From assembly GCF_003583985.1 (NCBI RefSeq), contig NZ_QXML01000008.1, positions 62,001-126,000 on the forward strand: DNA of 64,000 nucleotides, given 5' to 3'. Below are positions 18,525 through 27,945 of the stretch, piece after piece. The stretch comes from Algoriphagus lacus (lineage in GTDB: Bacteria; Bacteroidota; Bacteroidia; Cytophagales; Cyclobacteriaceae). A program made the translations under genes and the position numbers. The notes below the pieces were generated by a model that ran no database searches, was not told where the DNA came from, and saw only the letters and a program-made list of their open reading frames with translations. Positions within the stretch are counted from its first letter, which is position 1; the number at the start of each line of letters is the position of its first letter.

Positions 18525-18546
18525 AACACCCTTAAAATAAGCCGAA

Positions 18547-18577
18547 AGCCGCGAGGGACTCCCTTGCGGCTTTTTTT
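18547..18577. terminator. Strong bidirectional terminator
   Basis: AGCCGCGAGGG (18547-18557) pairs with CCCTTGCGGCT (18561-18571) with one G-U pair and a 3-base loop, followed by seven T residues. It separates the lipocalin-like gene from the convergent rnhB, whose stop codon begins at 18576 within the T run. Confidence 0.88.
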
Positions 18578-19181
18578 ATTCAAATCCCAGGTTCAATTGG
18601 GCTGGAAGTAACTGGAAGCTTTTTCGATGCCAAATCGTACTTCCATATTTTTCGATTCCTTCCCTATGCGCTTTGGTGGGATATCCGGCATTTCGCTCCC
18701 AAGCAAATTGGGGGAATTCCAGGGCGAGATTTTCCATCAATTCATCCCGATAAACTTTAGCCAAAATGGAAGCAGCTGCTATACTGGCAATCTTTCCGTC
18801 TCCTTTTACCACGCATGTAAATGGGAAATCCAGATCAGACCTCCAGCGATTTCCATCAATCAAAAGATGCTCGGGTTTCATTTTCAGTTGAAGGATCGCC
18901 CGCTTCATCGCCAGAAATGAAGCGTTCAGGATATTAATCCGGTCGATTTCTTCCACGGTTGCTTCTGCGATCGCCCAAGCTACTGACTTGTCTTTAATTT
19001 CTTCAATCAGTTCCTCCCGGTTGGTTTTGCTCAGCTTTTTGGAATCGTTGATCCAGGGGTTATGGTAATCTGCCGGCAAAATAACCGATGCAGCCACTAC
19101 AGGGCCAGCCAGACAGCCTCTGCCTACTTCGTCACATCCGGCTTCGATTCGATTAGCTTCTAAATAGGGGAGTAGAGGCAT
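18576..19181 (-). CDS. rnhB: Ribonuclease HII
   Basis: A 201-residue cytoplasmic enzyme that cuts RNA in RNA/DNA hybrids and starts removal of single ribonucleotides from DNA. The catalytic pair is D17-E18 in A-G-C-D-E-V-G-R-G, with A-G-P-V-V-A after it. The third acidic residue is in L-L-I-D-G-N near residue 108. The tail A-G-Y-P-T-K-A-H is typical. Length is normal. The ATG at 19179-19181 lies 29 bases inside the end of the upstream glucosidase gene, so the two are probably translated together. Confidence 0.95.
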   Translation of the reverse strand: MPLLPYLEANRIEAGCDEVGRGCLAGPVVAASVILPADYHNPWINDSKKLSKTNREELIEEIKDKSVAWAIAEATVEEIDRINILNASFLAMKRAILQLKMKPEHLLIDGNRWRSDLDFPFTCVVKGDGKIASIAAASILAKVYRDELMENLALEFPQFAWERNAGYPTKAHREGIEKYGSTIWHRKSFQLLPAQLNLGFE

Positions 19182-21825
19182 CGTGATGCGGTTCGCTGGC
19201 TTTGCAATATTTGTGAATCATCTCAGCTACCAAGGCAGTCCACCCGGTCTGATGCGAAGCACCCAATCCCATCCCCGTATCCCCATGAAAATACTCATAA
19301 AACAGGATGTAATCTTTGAAATGCGGGTCTTCCTGAAATTTCTTTCGCTTGCCGTAAACCGGACGGTGACCATTTTTGTCCTTCATGAAAATCTTCATAC
19401 AGCGAAGCGAAAGCTCTTTGGCGATGATGTCCATAGTCAGGTAATTCCCTGATCCGGTTGGGTATTCTATCGAGAAATCACCTCCATAATAGAAATCAAA
19501 TTTCTTCAGTGATTCGATGATCAGGTAATTGATCGGAAACCAGATCGGACCTCTCCAGTTGGAGTTTCCCCCAAACATCCGGGTTTCGGATTCACCTGGT
19601 GCATATTTGACAGACAGGGTGTCCCCGTTGATTTTCATCGAATACGGGTGCTTTTCAAAATACTTGGATAGAGATCTGATCCCATATTCACTCAAAAATT
19701 CATCGGAGTCCAGCATGCGGTGGAGGACGCTTTTCATCCGATGACCGCGAAGTAGGGAAAAGAGTCTCCGCTTGTCATAACCAGGCTGAATCCAGCTGGA
19801 TACCAAGGCCGCAAGTTTTGGCTTTTCCCTCAGAAAAAATTCAAGGCGCTTTTTGAACTCCGGAAGGTTGTCGAACAAATCCTCCCGGATGGGTTCTACT
19901 GCGAAGAGTGGGATTAAGCCTACAATTGACCGAACTTTCAGTTTTTTTGGTTCTTTTCCCTGATAGTGAAAGACATCATAAAAAAAGTTGTCTTCATCGT
20001 CCCACAGCGAAATGTGCTCCGAGGAAATATTGTTCATCGCACCCGCGATGTAGAGAAAATGCTCCAGAAACTTGGTAGCACTAAACTGGTACACTGTGTT
20101 GAACTCACAAAGATCCAATGCGATTCTCAGCATATTGAGCGAAAACATCGCCATCCAGGAAGTACCGTCAGCTTGCTCGAGTTTTCCTTGGTAATACTGG
20201 GCGTGGTTTCGGTCAAAAAGCGAAATATTATCCAGCCCGAGGAAACCTCCTTCGAAGATGTTATTACCCTCTGAATCCTTTCTGTTTACCCACCAGGTGA
20301 AATTGAGCATGAGCTTGTGCATGGCCCGTTCCAGGAATTCCCGGTCGCCTTTGCCCCCGTTCAGTTTCTTGTCAATCTGATAGACTCGCTGGATAGCATA
20401 GGCATGCACAGGAGGATTCACATCGGAAAAATTCCACTCATAGGCCGGAATTTGCCCGTTGGGATGCATGTACCACTCATTGAGCAGGAGCAGGAGTTGA
20501 CTCTTTGCAAATTCAGGGTCAATCCGTGCAATTGGAATACAGTGAAAAGCCAAGTCCCATGCCGCATACCATGGGTATTCCCACTTATCCGGCATTGAAA
20601 TGATGTCGTAGTTCTGAAGGTGACGCCAGTGTTTGTTCCGGCCTTCCTTTCGTTGTTTTGGAGGCTGATAGCGTCCTGCATCACCTTCCAACCAACGGTT
20701 GACATCGTAGTAGTAGAACTGCTTGGACCACATCAAACCTGCAAATGCCTGACGCTGTATGGATCTTAGATCTGGATCGGTAACCCGGTGTTGGATTGTT
20801 TCATAGAATTCATCCGCCTCTTTTCTTCGGGTTTCCAGGCTTTTATGACAGGACTCGAGGGGGTTTTCCTCGATTTGGTGTTGCATCCGGAGCTGTACCG
20901 ATACATGCCCTCCAGCTGGTACTTCCAGTTCATAGATCGCGGCAGCTTTTGTGCCTGAATTGGCAGGATTTAGTCTGGTACTGTCGCCTTTGATGACATA
21001 GTCATTGATGCCATCTTTGGTGAATTTCCGTTCGTTTGGAATCCCATATAGACGCTCGCGGTTGGTCTCATTGTCACAAAATTTCAGGTCAGGTTGCCCG
21101 CAAAAGTTAAAGATGTAATTCCCTGATTTTGGATTGAAAGCTTTGAAAGCATGTTCGTTGAGCTTGCTGATTTTGGGCATGAAGGGTTCATGTCCGGTAA
21201 ACCATGTCTTTCGAAACCACACAGTCGGCATTACCCAGATTTTTGCTTTCTCGGGTCCCCGGTTATGAATGGTAGCAATGGCTATAATATCCTCAGAATC
21301 GTTTTTGGCGTATTCGATGAAGATGTCAAAGTAGCGGTCTTCATCAAAAATCCCGGTATCGATCAGCTCAAATTCAGTATGACTTTTTCCAGCCTTTTGA
21401 TTTTCTTCGACAAGGGATTGGTAGGGAAATTCAGCCTGAGGATACTTGTAAAGCATCTTCATATAACTGTGAGTAGGGGTGCTGTCGAGGTAATAGTAGA
21501 TTTCCTTGACATCCTCTCCGTGGTTCCCTTGGTTTCCCGTCAGCCCAAAAAGACGCTCTTTGATAAATGGGTCCTTTCCATTCCAGAATGCCCAAGCCAA
21601 GCAAAGTTTCTGCTGGTGGTCAGAGATTCCGGCGATTCCTTCCTCTCCCCAGCGATAGGCTTTGCTCCGAGCATCGTCATGGGTTACGTTTTCCCAAGCT
21701 GAGCCATCCGGACTGTAATCTTCACGGACAGTTCCCCATTGTCTTTCTGTGAGATAGGGGCCCCACTTTTTCCAATGCTTCTTCCGCTCCTTATCTTCCT
21801 GTAATCGTATATATTCAGCTGACAT
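19153..21825 (-). CDS. GH63 / MGH1-like glucosidase
   Basis: An 890-residue protein with no signal peptide. The N-terminal part (E-R-K-K-H-W-K-K-W-G-P-Y-L-T-E-R-Q-W-G-T-V-R-E-D-Y) is characteristic of bacterial 'glucosidase' proteins of the GH63/MGH1-like group. The (alpha/alpha)6 barrel follows from about residue 390; W-E-Y-P-W-Y-A-A-W-D-L-A-F-H near 425 and P-A-Y-E-W-N-F-S-D near 465 carry acidic residues that fit the catalytic pattern, and N-W-R-G-P-I-W near 755 is another conserved point. It probably hydrolyses an alpha-glucoside or mannosylglycerate-like compound in the cytoplasm; the substrate is not certain. It overlaps rnhB by 29 bases. Confidence 0.88.
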   Translation of the reverse strand: MSAEYIRLQEDKERKKHWKKWGPYLTERQWGTVREDYSPDGSAWENVTHDDARSKAYRWGEEGIAGISDHQQKLCLAWAFWNGKDPFIKERLFGLTGNQGNHGEDVKEIYYYLDSTPTHSYMKMLYKYPQAEFPYQSLVEENQKAGKSHTEFELIDTGIFDEDRYFDIFIEYAKNDSEDIIAIATIHNRGPEKAKIWVMPTVWFRKTWFTGHEPFMPKISKLNEHAFKAFNPKSGNYIFNFCGQPDLKFCDNETNRERLYGIPNERKFTKDGINDYVIKGDSTRLNPANSGTKAAAIYELEVPAGGHVSVQLRMQHQIEENPLESCHKSLETRRKEADEFYETIQHRVTDPDLRSIQRQAFAGLMWSKQFYYYDVNRWLEGDAGRYQPPKQRKEGRNKHWRHLQNYDIISMPDKWEYPWYAAWDLAFHCIPIARIDPEFAKSQLLLLLNEWYMHPNGQIPAYEWNFSDVNPPVHAYAIQRVYQIDKKLNGGKGDREFLERAMHKLMLNFTWWVNRKDSEGNNIFEGGFLGLDNISLFDRNHAQYYQGKLEQADGTSWMAMFSLNMLRIALDLCEFNTVYQFSATKFLEHFLYIAGAMNNISSEHISLWDDEDNFFYDVFHYQGKEPKKLKVRSIVGLIPLFAVEPIREDLFDNLPEFKKRLEFFLREKPKLAALVSSWIQPGYDKRRLFSLLRGHRMKSVLHRMLDSDEFLSEYGIRSLSKYFEKHPYSMKINGDTLSVKYAPGESETRMFGGNSNWRGPIWFPINYLIIESLKKFDFYYGGDFSIEYPTGSGNYLTMDIIAKELSLRCMKIFMKDKNGHRPVYGKRKKFQEDPHFKDYILFYEYFHGDTGMGLGASHQTGWTALVAEMIHKYCKASEPHHDASTPLFRS

Positions 21826-21941
21826 TTGCTTTCTCTCCGTTGAGCAAGGGTCGAAATTATCACTTTCACGGAATTAAAGTTCAAAATGTCAAAGAGTGTT
21901 TATGAACGGAGCTTTAATTTTTTTGCAGTTCAATGTTTATG

Positions 21942-23057
21942 TTAGGTGTATGATGGGGTTACAGGAAGGATGACATCTTTAGGTGAGTAGTGGTTGATCA
22001 GGCCTTTGACTATCGTAGGCCACTTTCCTGACCAAATAATGGCCTCAATCGACTTGGATGAAGAATCAGTCCCAAAGGTCTCAAGTCGATTGAAATCGAA
22101 TTTTTTCGACTTTATTCCCACTCCCGAAGCCTCTGTGTCAAGTGCATTGCAGGCTTGCTCATATTGTCCGTCTACCGGTATGACCATCACCGGCTTGCCC
22201 AAATACATGGCTTCGCAGATGGATTCAAATCCTGCTGTGCAGACCAGCCCTTTGCAATCTGCCATCGCATCCAAAAACAACCGATCATTTACCCGGTGAA
22301 AGCTAAGATTTGGAAGGGGTGTTTCTACTTCAGCGGCTCCTTTTTTATCCCAGAAAGCTTTGATTTTAACATCAGGGTGGATTTTGGCAAATTCAATAAT
22401 TTCACCTGCATAGCCGGGATTGACCATATAGGCCAGATAAAAATTCTCGGTTTTTGGAATCAAGCGGGTGACTTCCTCTCTCAAAAGCGGTGGAACTACG
22501 CGGATTTTGTCTGTATTTTCTTTGGGTAAAAACGAAAGCGCCAAGCGCTCCCTTGCCCCTAAAGCTGTAATCCGGGTATTCAGTCGGAAAAGAAATTTCT
22601 CCAATCGCCGATTTGGAGCGAAGTGAAACTCGGGATGTGCTTCCAGATATTGATGCCCAATCGCCCAAAAGATGGCCTTTGGCTGAAAAATCAAATGATA
22701 AAATCCCCCCAAAAGCTCATAAAAATTCACCACCACATCAGGCTCCTTTTCTTGGATCAAAGCATGAATTTGCCTGAGACTTTTCCAGAATTTCGGAAGG
22801 TTCAATGTGTTTTTGAAAATGGTTTTTCCCAAAAGAATCCGCTTATCTACTCCATCAGATTCAAAGTTTGGGCTGTCGAGGGACAGGGTTTCGGCTCCTA
22901 TCTTTTCAAGGAAAAAATCCGGGATTGTTCTTCGTTTACTTTTTCCTACCACTACTGCGGAAAGTTCGTGTCCCTGAGACCGGATCAAATGGGAAAAGGC
23001 AATTGCTTGGGTCATATGCCCGCGGCCTTCACCCTGAACGATAAAAATGAATTTCAT
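21942..23057 (-). CDS. Glycosyltransferase, GT28/MurG-like fold
   Basis: A 371-residue protein beginning F-I-V-Q-G-E-G-R-G-H-M-T-Q-A, the glycine-rich acceptor loop of GT-B enzymes. In the C-terminal half, V-C-T-A-G-F-E-S-I-C-E-A-M-Y-L-G-K-P-V-M-V-I-P near residue 280 is the nucleotide-sugar site seen in MurG and related transferases (G-x-x-x-x-x-E-A). A Q-Y-E-Q-A-C-N-A motif follows. It probably transfers a sugar to a lipid or membrane acceptor. It lies 92 bases downstream of the LpxH-like phosphoesterase gene, and this pair recurs in many Bacteroidota, which suggests envelope glycolipid work; the partner role is inference. Confidence 0.84.
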   Translation of the reverse strand: MKFIFIVQGEGRGHMTQAIAFSHLIRSQGHELSAVVVGKSKRRTIPDFFLEKIGAETLSLDSPNFESDGVDKRILLGKTIFKNTLNLPKFWKSLRQIHALIQEKEPDVVVNFYELLGGFYHLIFQPKAIFWAIGHQYLEAHPEFHFAPNRRLEKFLFRLNTRITALGARERLALSFLPKENTDKIRVVPPLLREEVTRLIPKTENFYLAYMVNPGYAGEIIEFAKIHPDVKIKAFWDKKGAAEVETPLPNLSFHRVNDRLFLDAMADCKGLVCTAGFESICEAMYLGKPVMVIPVDGQYEQACNALDTEASGVGIKSKKFDFNRLETFGTDSSSKSIEAIIWSGKWPTIVKGLINHYSPKDVILPVTPSYT

Positions 23058-23149
23058 GTGTTTATAATTTGCTTTTTATATGCCACATGGAATCTCGCAT
23101 GGATGATATTTTTTTTACTAAGATCGTTTGCGTCATGCTCGATTTCATA

Positions 23150-24019
23150 TTACAGTCGAAAATGAGGTGGAGTCAGGTCATCTTTTGGCAATTCGAAAGA
23201 AACTTTGCGCAGCGGGATCACCGAGCTTTCCACTTCTTCTGAGCTGCCGATAGACTGCTCATCAAGTTGGATTCCTTTAAAATCAATTTCGTTGTAGTAG
23301 ATCAATTGCCAGTTGCCCTCATGATCCTCTGCCAAGGCACTCATTGTCTCTACCCAGTCTCCCGAATTGAGGTAGTGGATACCATCAATCATTCGGTTTT
23401 CCGCTTTGTGGATGTGGCCGCAAATGATGCCTTCACATCCCTTGGACCGGGCCATTTTTGCAAGTTCGGACTCAAAATCATCGACGTAGGAAACAGCCGA
23501 TTTGACTTTCCCTTTTACATACTGGGAAAGAGAAAAGTAGGGCAAACCAGCCTTGAATCGGTAGAAATTGACCACCCGGTTCATCCAAAGCAAAAACGTA
23601 TAACCGATATCCCCCAAGTAGGCGATCCAGCGTAAGTTGGTGGTAATGCTGTCAAATACATCCCCATGAGTAATGAAGTACTTTTTGCCCTGAGAATCAT
23701 AAATCATATCCGTTTGGATATGAAGGCGACCGATCTGCAGCGGGAGGATTTGCTCCAAAAAATCATCGTGGTTTCCCCGGAGATAAAATACGTTGGTGTT
23801 GTGATTTTCAATCATTTTCAGGATTCGGTTAAAAAACCGGGTATGCTTGCGCTTCCAGCTTCCTGATTTTTTGAGTTGCCAGCCGTCGATGATGTCTCCG
23901 TTGAGGATTAGATTTTCACATCGGTACTGTTTGAGAAAACGGGCGATTTCTTTGGCTTTGGATCCTTTGGTACCCAAGTGAACGTCAGAAACGACGATGG
24001 TTTTGTAGTGGGTCTTCAC
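23150..24019 (-). CDS. LpxH-like UDP-2,3-diacylglucosamine diphosphatase family phosphoesterase
   Basis: A 289-residue calcineurin-like metallophosphoesterase. All metal motifs are present: D-V-H-L-G at 12-16, G-D-I-I-D-G near 41-46, G-N-H-D near 80, a lone G-D in T-H-G-D near 117, and G-H-I-H near 200. It is longer than LpxH and close to the group often labelled LpxH2. The start is a GTG at 24017-24019: the next upstream triplets reach a stop without an ATG. A second family member, closer to classical LpxH, is encoded at 46505-47281, so this copy may have a related but different pyrophosphate or phosphoester substrate. It heads the GT28-like/glucosidase/rnhB run. Confidence 0.85.
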   Translation of the reverse strand: MKTHYKTIVVSDVHLGTKGSKAKEIARFLKQYRCENLILNGDIIDGWQLKKSGSWKRKHTRFFNRILKMIENHNTNVFYLRGNHDDFLEQILPLQIGRLHIQTDMIYDSQGKKYFITHGDVFDSITTNLRWIAYLGDIGYTFLLWMNRVVNFYRFKAGLPYFSLSQYVKGKVKSAVSYVDDFESELAKMARSKGCEGIICGHIHKAENRMIDGIHYLNSGDWVETMSALAEDHEGNWQLIYYNEIDFKGIQLDEQSIGSSEEVESSVIPLRKVSFELPKDDLTPPHFRL

Positions 24020-24209
24020 TCTGTAGGTTTTAATCGAAAGCTAGGCTGTCGATGTAAATCCATGATGTTTAGGTTATTAAGGATTTGTTTAAATTTTAGT
24101 TTTTTATTCTGTTAAAATGAAGAAAAAGTTAAGGAAAGGTGAAAACCCTGATTGTATCAAACAACCGAAAGAAGTAATTTGAAGGAAAATCATTCTTAAA
24201 AGCCTATCG

Positions 24210-25169
24210 ATGGATATCAGCATTGTGTTAGAATGGGAAAATGCCTTGTTGTCTGAACTCGGTCGGACACGGCAGATGATTGTTTCTGTATTTAGGCAGG
24301 TAGCCACGAGGCCGGAGCAATTTGAATTATTGATTCTATTCAATTCAAATCAAGTCAGCGAAGAGTTTATCAGGGATTTCATCGACAGGACAATTTCATC
24401 TTTTGGGCTTGAGCCAATGGATCCGATCCGATACCATGATGCTTTGGATGCCCATTATTTTGAATTGAAAAATGAAGGAACAAAGCTGGCAGAAGGAAGA
24501 AAAATCCTTTTTGTAGACAGTGATATAATACCCGAGGATGGTTGGTTGGATAAAATAATGGAAGCCCATGCTTCCTGTCCTGGAGATTTGGTTTCAGGAT
24601 TAACTCACATTGGCAGTGACTCCTTTTTGGAAAGGGCCTTTTCAGTTAATTGGTTTTTTCCGTTTCCGGATGACAATCAAAACCTGAATCAAGTCTCCAT
24701 CATTCATTCCAATAATTTTATGGTGGATCGGGTAATCATGTTGAAGTTTCCCTATCCCAAAATGCCTGAAGGGATGACCCGCGGCTCTGATTTGTTTTTG
24801 TGGAAGCAGATGCAGCAGAATGGAATTCGCCTTTTCGTTCATCAGGGAGCGAGAGCTACCCATCCAATCCCAAATGGGTGGAGTCATTTTTTCAACAGGG
24901 GTTTAGCTGAAGGGAGAGACCAGTATGTAGCAATTACCCAGACTGAAATTAACCCAGGGAATTGGATGCCGCTTTTTTTAAGATCCTATGGAGGACTGCT
25001 TAAAAAGGTTTTTAGAAATACTTTCAAAAAGAGAAAACAAGCCCATATTCCCATTTGGGAGGTACCACTCGTGATAGGGACGATGGTGTTTTATTATCAT
25101 TTATTCTTGGTCGGAGGGCTGATGACCAAAGTCGTCCCAAAAGTGGCTAAGGAATCCTGGCAGATCTAA
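24210..25169 (+). CDS. Family 2 glycosyltransferase
   Basis: A 319-residue GT-A type transferase. M-D-I-S-I-V-L-E-W-E-N at the start is the first nucleotide-binding strand. F-V-D-S-D-I-I-P-E-D-G-W-L at about residue 99 is the D-x-D metal and nucleotide-sugar site. R-G-S-D-L-F-L-W-K-Q near 190 is the acceptor-side acidic motif (E/D-D-x-x-L). Near the end, W-E-V-P-L-V-I-G-T-M-V-F-Y-Y-H-L-F is a hydrophobic segment that may anchor it to the membrane. It is transcribed away from the LpxH-like gene, which supports a role in surface glycans. Its substrate is unknown. Confidence 0.87.
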   Translation: MDISIVLEWENALLSELGRTRQMIVSVFRQVATRPEQFELLILFNSNQVSEEFIRDFIDRTISSFGLEPMDPIRYHDALDAHYFELKNEGTKLAEGRKILFVDSDIIPEDGWLDKIMEAHASCPGDLVSGLTHIGSDSFLERAFSVNWFFPFPDDNQNLNQVSIIHSNNFMVDRVIMLKFPYPKMPEGMTRGSDLFLWKQMQQNGIRLFVHQGARATHPIPNGWSHFFNRGLAEGRDQYVAITQTEINPGNWMPLFLRSYGGLLKKVFRNTFKKRKQAHIPIWEVPLVIGTMVFYYHLFLVGGLMTKVVPKVAKESWQI

Positions 25170-25178
25170 TAATCTGTG

Positions 25179-25202
25179 AGCGGGTCAAAACCCGCTTTTT
25201 TT
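25179..25202 (+). terminator. Intrinsic terminator of the GT2 gene
   Basis: AGCGGGT (25179-25185), loop CAAA, ACCCGCT (25190-25196) and then seven T residues. It lies 10 bases past the GT2 stop. Confidence 0.87.
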
Positions 25203-25264
25203 ATACCAATGGTTTTCTGTCAAGTACCATCTTGGCTTAGTTTCGCCTTCTAAACTTTGAGATA

Positions 25265-27739
25265 ATGAGGCGAATTTTATTGGTATGGGGGCTTTTTATG
25301 TCCCTTAGCGCAGGCTACTCCCAAGAGCCTGTGTACAAAGGAAATTACGAGCTTGCTGCTCGATTTTCACCTGAGAAGCTTAAGAAAATGGTTTTTTCCA
25401 CCAGCGTGGACCCGCACTGGATGAAAAAATCTGACCGGTTCTGGTATGAATACGAGACCAGTGATGGGAAAAATTGGTACGTGGTGGATCCTGTCCGTCG
25501 GACTAAATCCCCGATGTTTGATAGGGATAAATTGGCAGCTGAGATCACGAAAGCGGTAAAAGACCCCTTCGATGGTCATCACCTAAAGCTAGACGACCTA
25601 AAGCTGCTTTCGGATGAAAATACGATCGAATTCAAGGTGAAAAGCACTGCCGATGTGCTCAAAAAAGACTGGGCAGAGATCAAGGCAAAAAATAAAAGTC
25701 CCAAGGATTCGCTGGAAAAGAAGGTTCATACCTTCCGGTTCAACCTGACCACCCAGCAGCTTACTGAGATCGAAACTGAAAAAGATCCAGAGCGCCTCGC
25801 CTGGGCGAATATCGCTCCTGACTCCTCCAAAGTGGTTTATGTCAAAAACTTCAACCTCTATTGGATGGATAAAGCCAATTTCCTTAAGGCAGTTAAGGAT
25901 GCCAAAGATTCCACCATCGTGGAAAACCAGTTGACTACAGATGGAGAAAAGGACTTTTCCTATGGTGGAGGCAATTTCGGCGATGACAATGAGGAAGTGG
26001 AAAAGAAAAAGAATGACCGCAAGCGTGCCGGAATCCTTTGGAGCACGGACAGCAAGCAGTTTATCCTCACCCGCACTGATCAGCGGAAGGTGAAAGACCT
26101 GTGGGTGATCCACAATACAAGAGACCCACGGCCAACCTTGGAGACCTACAAGTATGCTATGCCGGGTGAAAAAGAACAGCCACAAAGCGAGTTGTTGCAT
26201 TACTCGTTTGATTCCAAAGAACTGAAGAAACTTCCGATTGCCACCTTCAAAGATCAGACAGTCAGCCTTTGGTCTACTACGCCTGCAGCCAATACCCGTG
26301 ACGATGAATTCAGACCCACACTTTGGTTGGGTGATATGGACGAGTTTTACTTCGCACTTACTTCAAGGGATCTAAAGCAAGTGGATGTTGTCAGATGGAA
26401 TCTGGCTTCCAATCAAAAAGAGGTCGTCATCCATGAGCGAAGCAATACCTACATTGATTTTGAAAAATTGGAAATCGTCGGAAACGAGCTGATCTGGTGG
26501 TCAGAACGTGACGGTTGGGGTCATTTTTACCTCTACGGAAAAGACGGTTCGCTCAAGCGTCAACTCACTTCTGGACCCTATCATACAGCCGGTGCTGCAC
26601 GAGTAGATGCCAAAACAAGAAGATTGTTCTTTACTGCAAATGGCCGTGAAAAAGGGGAAGATCCCTACTACGAGCACCTTTACAGTGTGAGCTTGGATGG
26701 TGGTGTAGTGACTTTGCTCAACAAAGGTGACTTCAACCACGAAATCAGCATCAATGACAACGCTTCTTTCTTTGTTAACAATTTTTCCCGAGTGAATACC
26801 GTACCTGTTTCGATTCTTTACGACCGCAACGGCGCCAAAATCATGGATTTGGAAACAGCTGACCTGAGCCAACTTTTTGCAGCGGGGTATAAGTTTCCCG
26901 AGCCGTTCAAGTTCAAGGCGGACGATGGCATCACAGACCTCTATGGAGTGATGTACAAGCCATATGATTTTGATTCCACAAGAAAGTATCCGCTGATCCA
27001 GTACGTGTATCCTGGTCCTCAAACCGAGGCGGTAAATAAGTCATTTGGTCGCGGTATGGACCGAACCGATCGACTGGCGCAATTTGGATTTGTGGTGGTA
27101 ACCTTAGGTAACCGAGGAGGACATCCTGCCCGGTCCAAGTGGTATCACAACTATGGCTATGGTGACCTGAGAGATTACGGTTTGGCAGATAAAAAGGCAG
27201 CCGTGGATCAGTTGGCGGATCGCCATGCTTTTATCGATCGCAACAAGGTGGGGATTCACGGACATTCCGGAGGTGGATTTATGTCTACCGCAGCGATGCT
27301 GGTCTATCCGGATGTGTTCAAAGTGGCCGTATCCTCTGCCGGAAATCACGAAAACAACATCTACAACCGCTGGTGGTCGGAAAAACATCACGGAGTGCAG
27401 GAGCGGATCCTACCAAGTGGAGATACCACCTTTGTGTATCAGATTGAGAAAAATCCGGACTTGGCCAAAAACCTCAAAGGTCACCTCATGCTCAGTACCG
27501 GTGACGTGGACAACAACGTACATCCAGCCGGAACCATCCGCATGGCCAATGCCCTCATCAAAGCAGGTAAGCGATTTGAGTTTGTGATTCTTCCTGGTCA
27601 ACGGCACGGCTATGGAGACATGACGGAGTATTTCTTCTGGAAAATGGGGGATTACTTTGTGGCGCACCTACTCGGAGATCATACCCCGCCATCGGTGGAT
27701 ATGGTGGAGATGCAGCGGGATAAACCGAAAGACAAATAA
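25265..27739 (+). CDS. S9 family serine peptidase, dipeptidyl-peptidase IV type
   Basis: An 824-residue exported peptidase: signal peptide to about residue 19 (ending G-Y-S-Q), an N-terminal DPPIV-type beta-propeller to about 560, then an alpha/beta-hydrolase domain. The catalytic serine is S668 in G-H-S-G-G-G, the acid D749 in D-V-D-N-N-V-H, and the histidine H781 in G-Q-R-H-G-Y-G. The motif has H in place of the usual W/Y before serine. A lysine- and acid-rich loop near residues 235-255 looks like an insertion between propeller blades. It should cleave short peptides in the periplasm. A TAAACTTTG at 25251-25259 just before the gene resembles a -7 box but is one base too long. Confidence 0.92.
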   Translation: MRRILLVWGLFMSLSAGYSQEPVYKGNYELAARFSPEKLKKMVFSTSVDPHWMKKSDRFWYEYETSDGKNWYVVDPVRRTKSPMFDRDKLAAEITKAVKDPFDGHHLKLDDLKLLSDENTIEFKVKSTADVLKKDWAEIKAKNKSPKDSLEKKVHTFRFNLTTQQLTEIETEKDPERLAWANIAPDSSKVVYVKNFNLYWMDKANFLKAVKDAKDSTIVENQLTTDGEKDFSYGGGNFGDDNEEVEKKKNDRKRAGILWSTDSKQFILTRTDQRKVKDLWVIHNTRDPRPTLETYKYAMPGEKEQPQSELLHYSFDSKELKKLPIATFKDQTVSLWSTTPAANTRDDEFRPTLWLGDMDEFYFALTSRDLKQVDVVRWNLASNQKEVVIHERSNTYIDFEKLEIVGNELIWWSERDGWGHFYLYGKDGSLKRQLTSGPYHTAGAARVDAKTRRLFFTANGREKGEDPYYEHLYSVSLDGGVVTLLNKGDFNHEISINDNASFFVNNFSRVNTVPVSILYDRNGAKIMDLETADLSQLFAAGYKFPEPFKFKADDGITDLYGVMYKPYDFDSTRKYPLIQYVYPGPQTEAVNKSFGRGMDRTDRLAQFGFVVVTLGNRGGHPARSKWYHNYGYGDLRDYGLADKKAAVDQLADRHAFIDRNKVGIHGHSGGGFMSTAAMLVYPDVFKVAVSSAGNHENNIYNRWWSEKHHGVQERILPSGDTTFVYQIEKNPDLAKNLKGHLMLSTGDVDNNVHPAGTIRMANALIKAGKRFEFVILPGQRHGYGDMTEYFFWKMGDYFVAHLLGDHTPPSVDMVEMQRDKPKDK

Positions 27740-27764
27740 GAAAGCCAAGTCAGTATTCTGAAAA

Positions 27765-27800
27765 GAGCCTTTGGGGTTTTACCTCAAAGGCTCCTTTATT
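27765..27800. terminator. Terminator between S9 peptidase and TPR kinase genes
   Basis: GAGCCTTTGGGG (27765-27776) pairs with CCTCAAAGGCTC (27782-27793), 12 bp with one G-U pair and a 5-base loop, followed by CTTTATTTT. Good on the plus strand; also possible for the convergent kinase gene. Confidence 0.82.
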
Positions 27801-27945
27801 TTAATCCAATTATGCTGAATTTTCCAAATGATGAGTAACTGTATGCCATTGCAGTGGCAACTGCACATGATGTAACCGAAGGATTTTTAAGCCTGTCAAG
27901 ATTTCGGTCTATTCAAACGTTGCTTTTGAAATTAAAAGCAGATCC

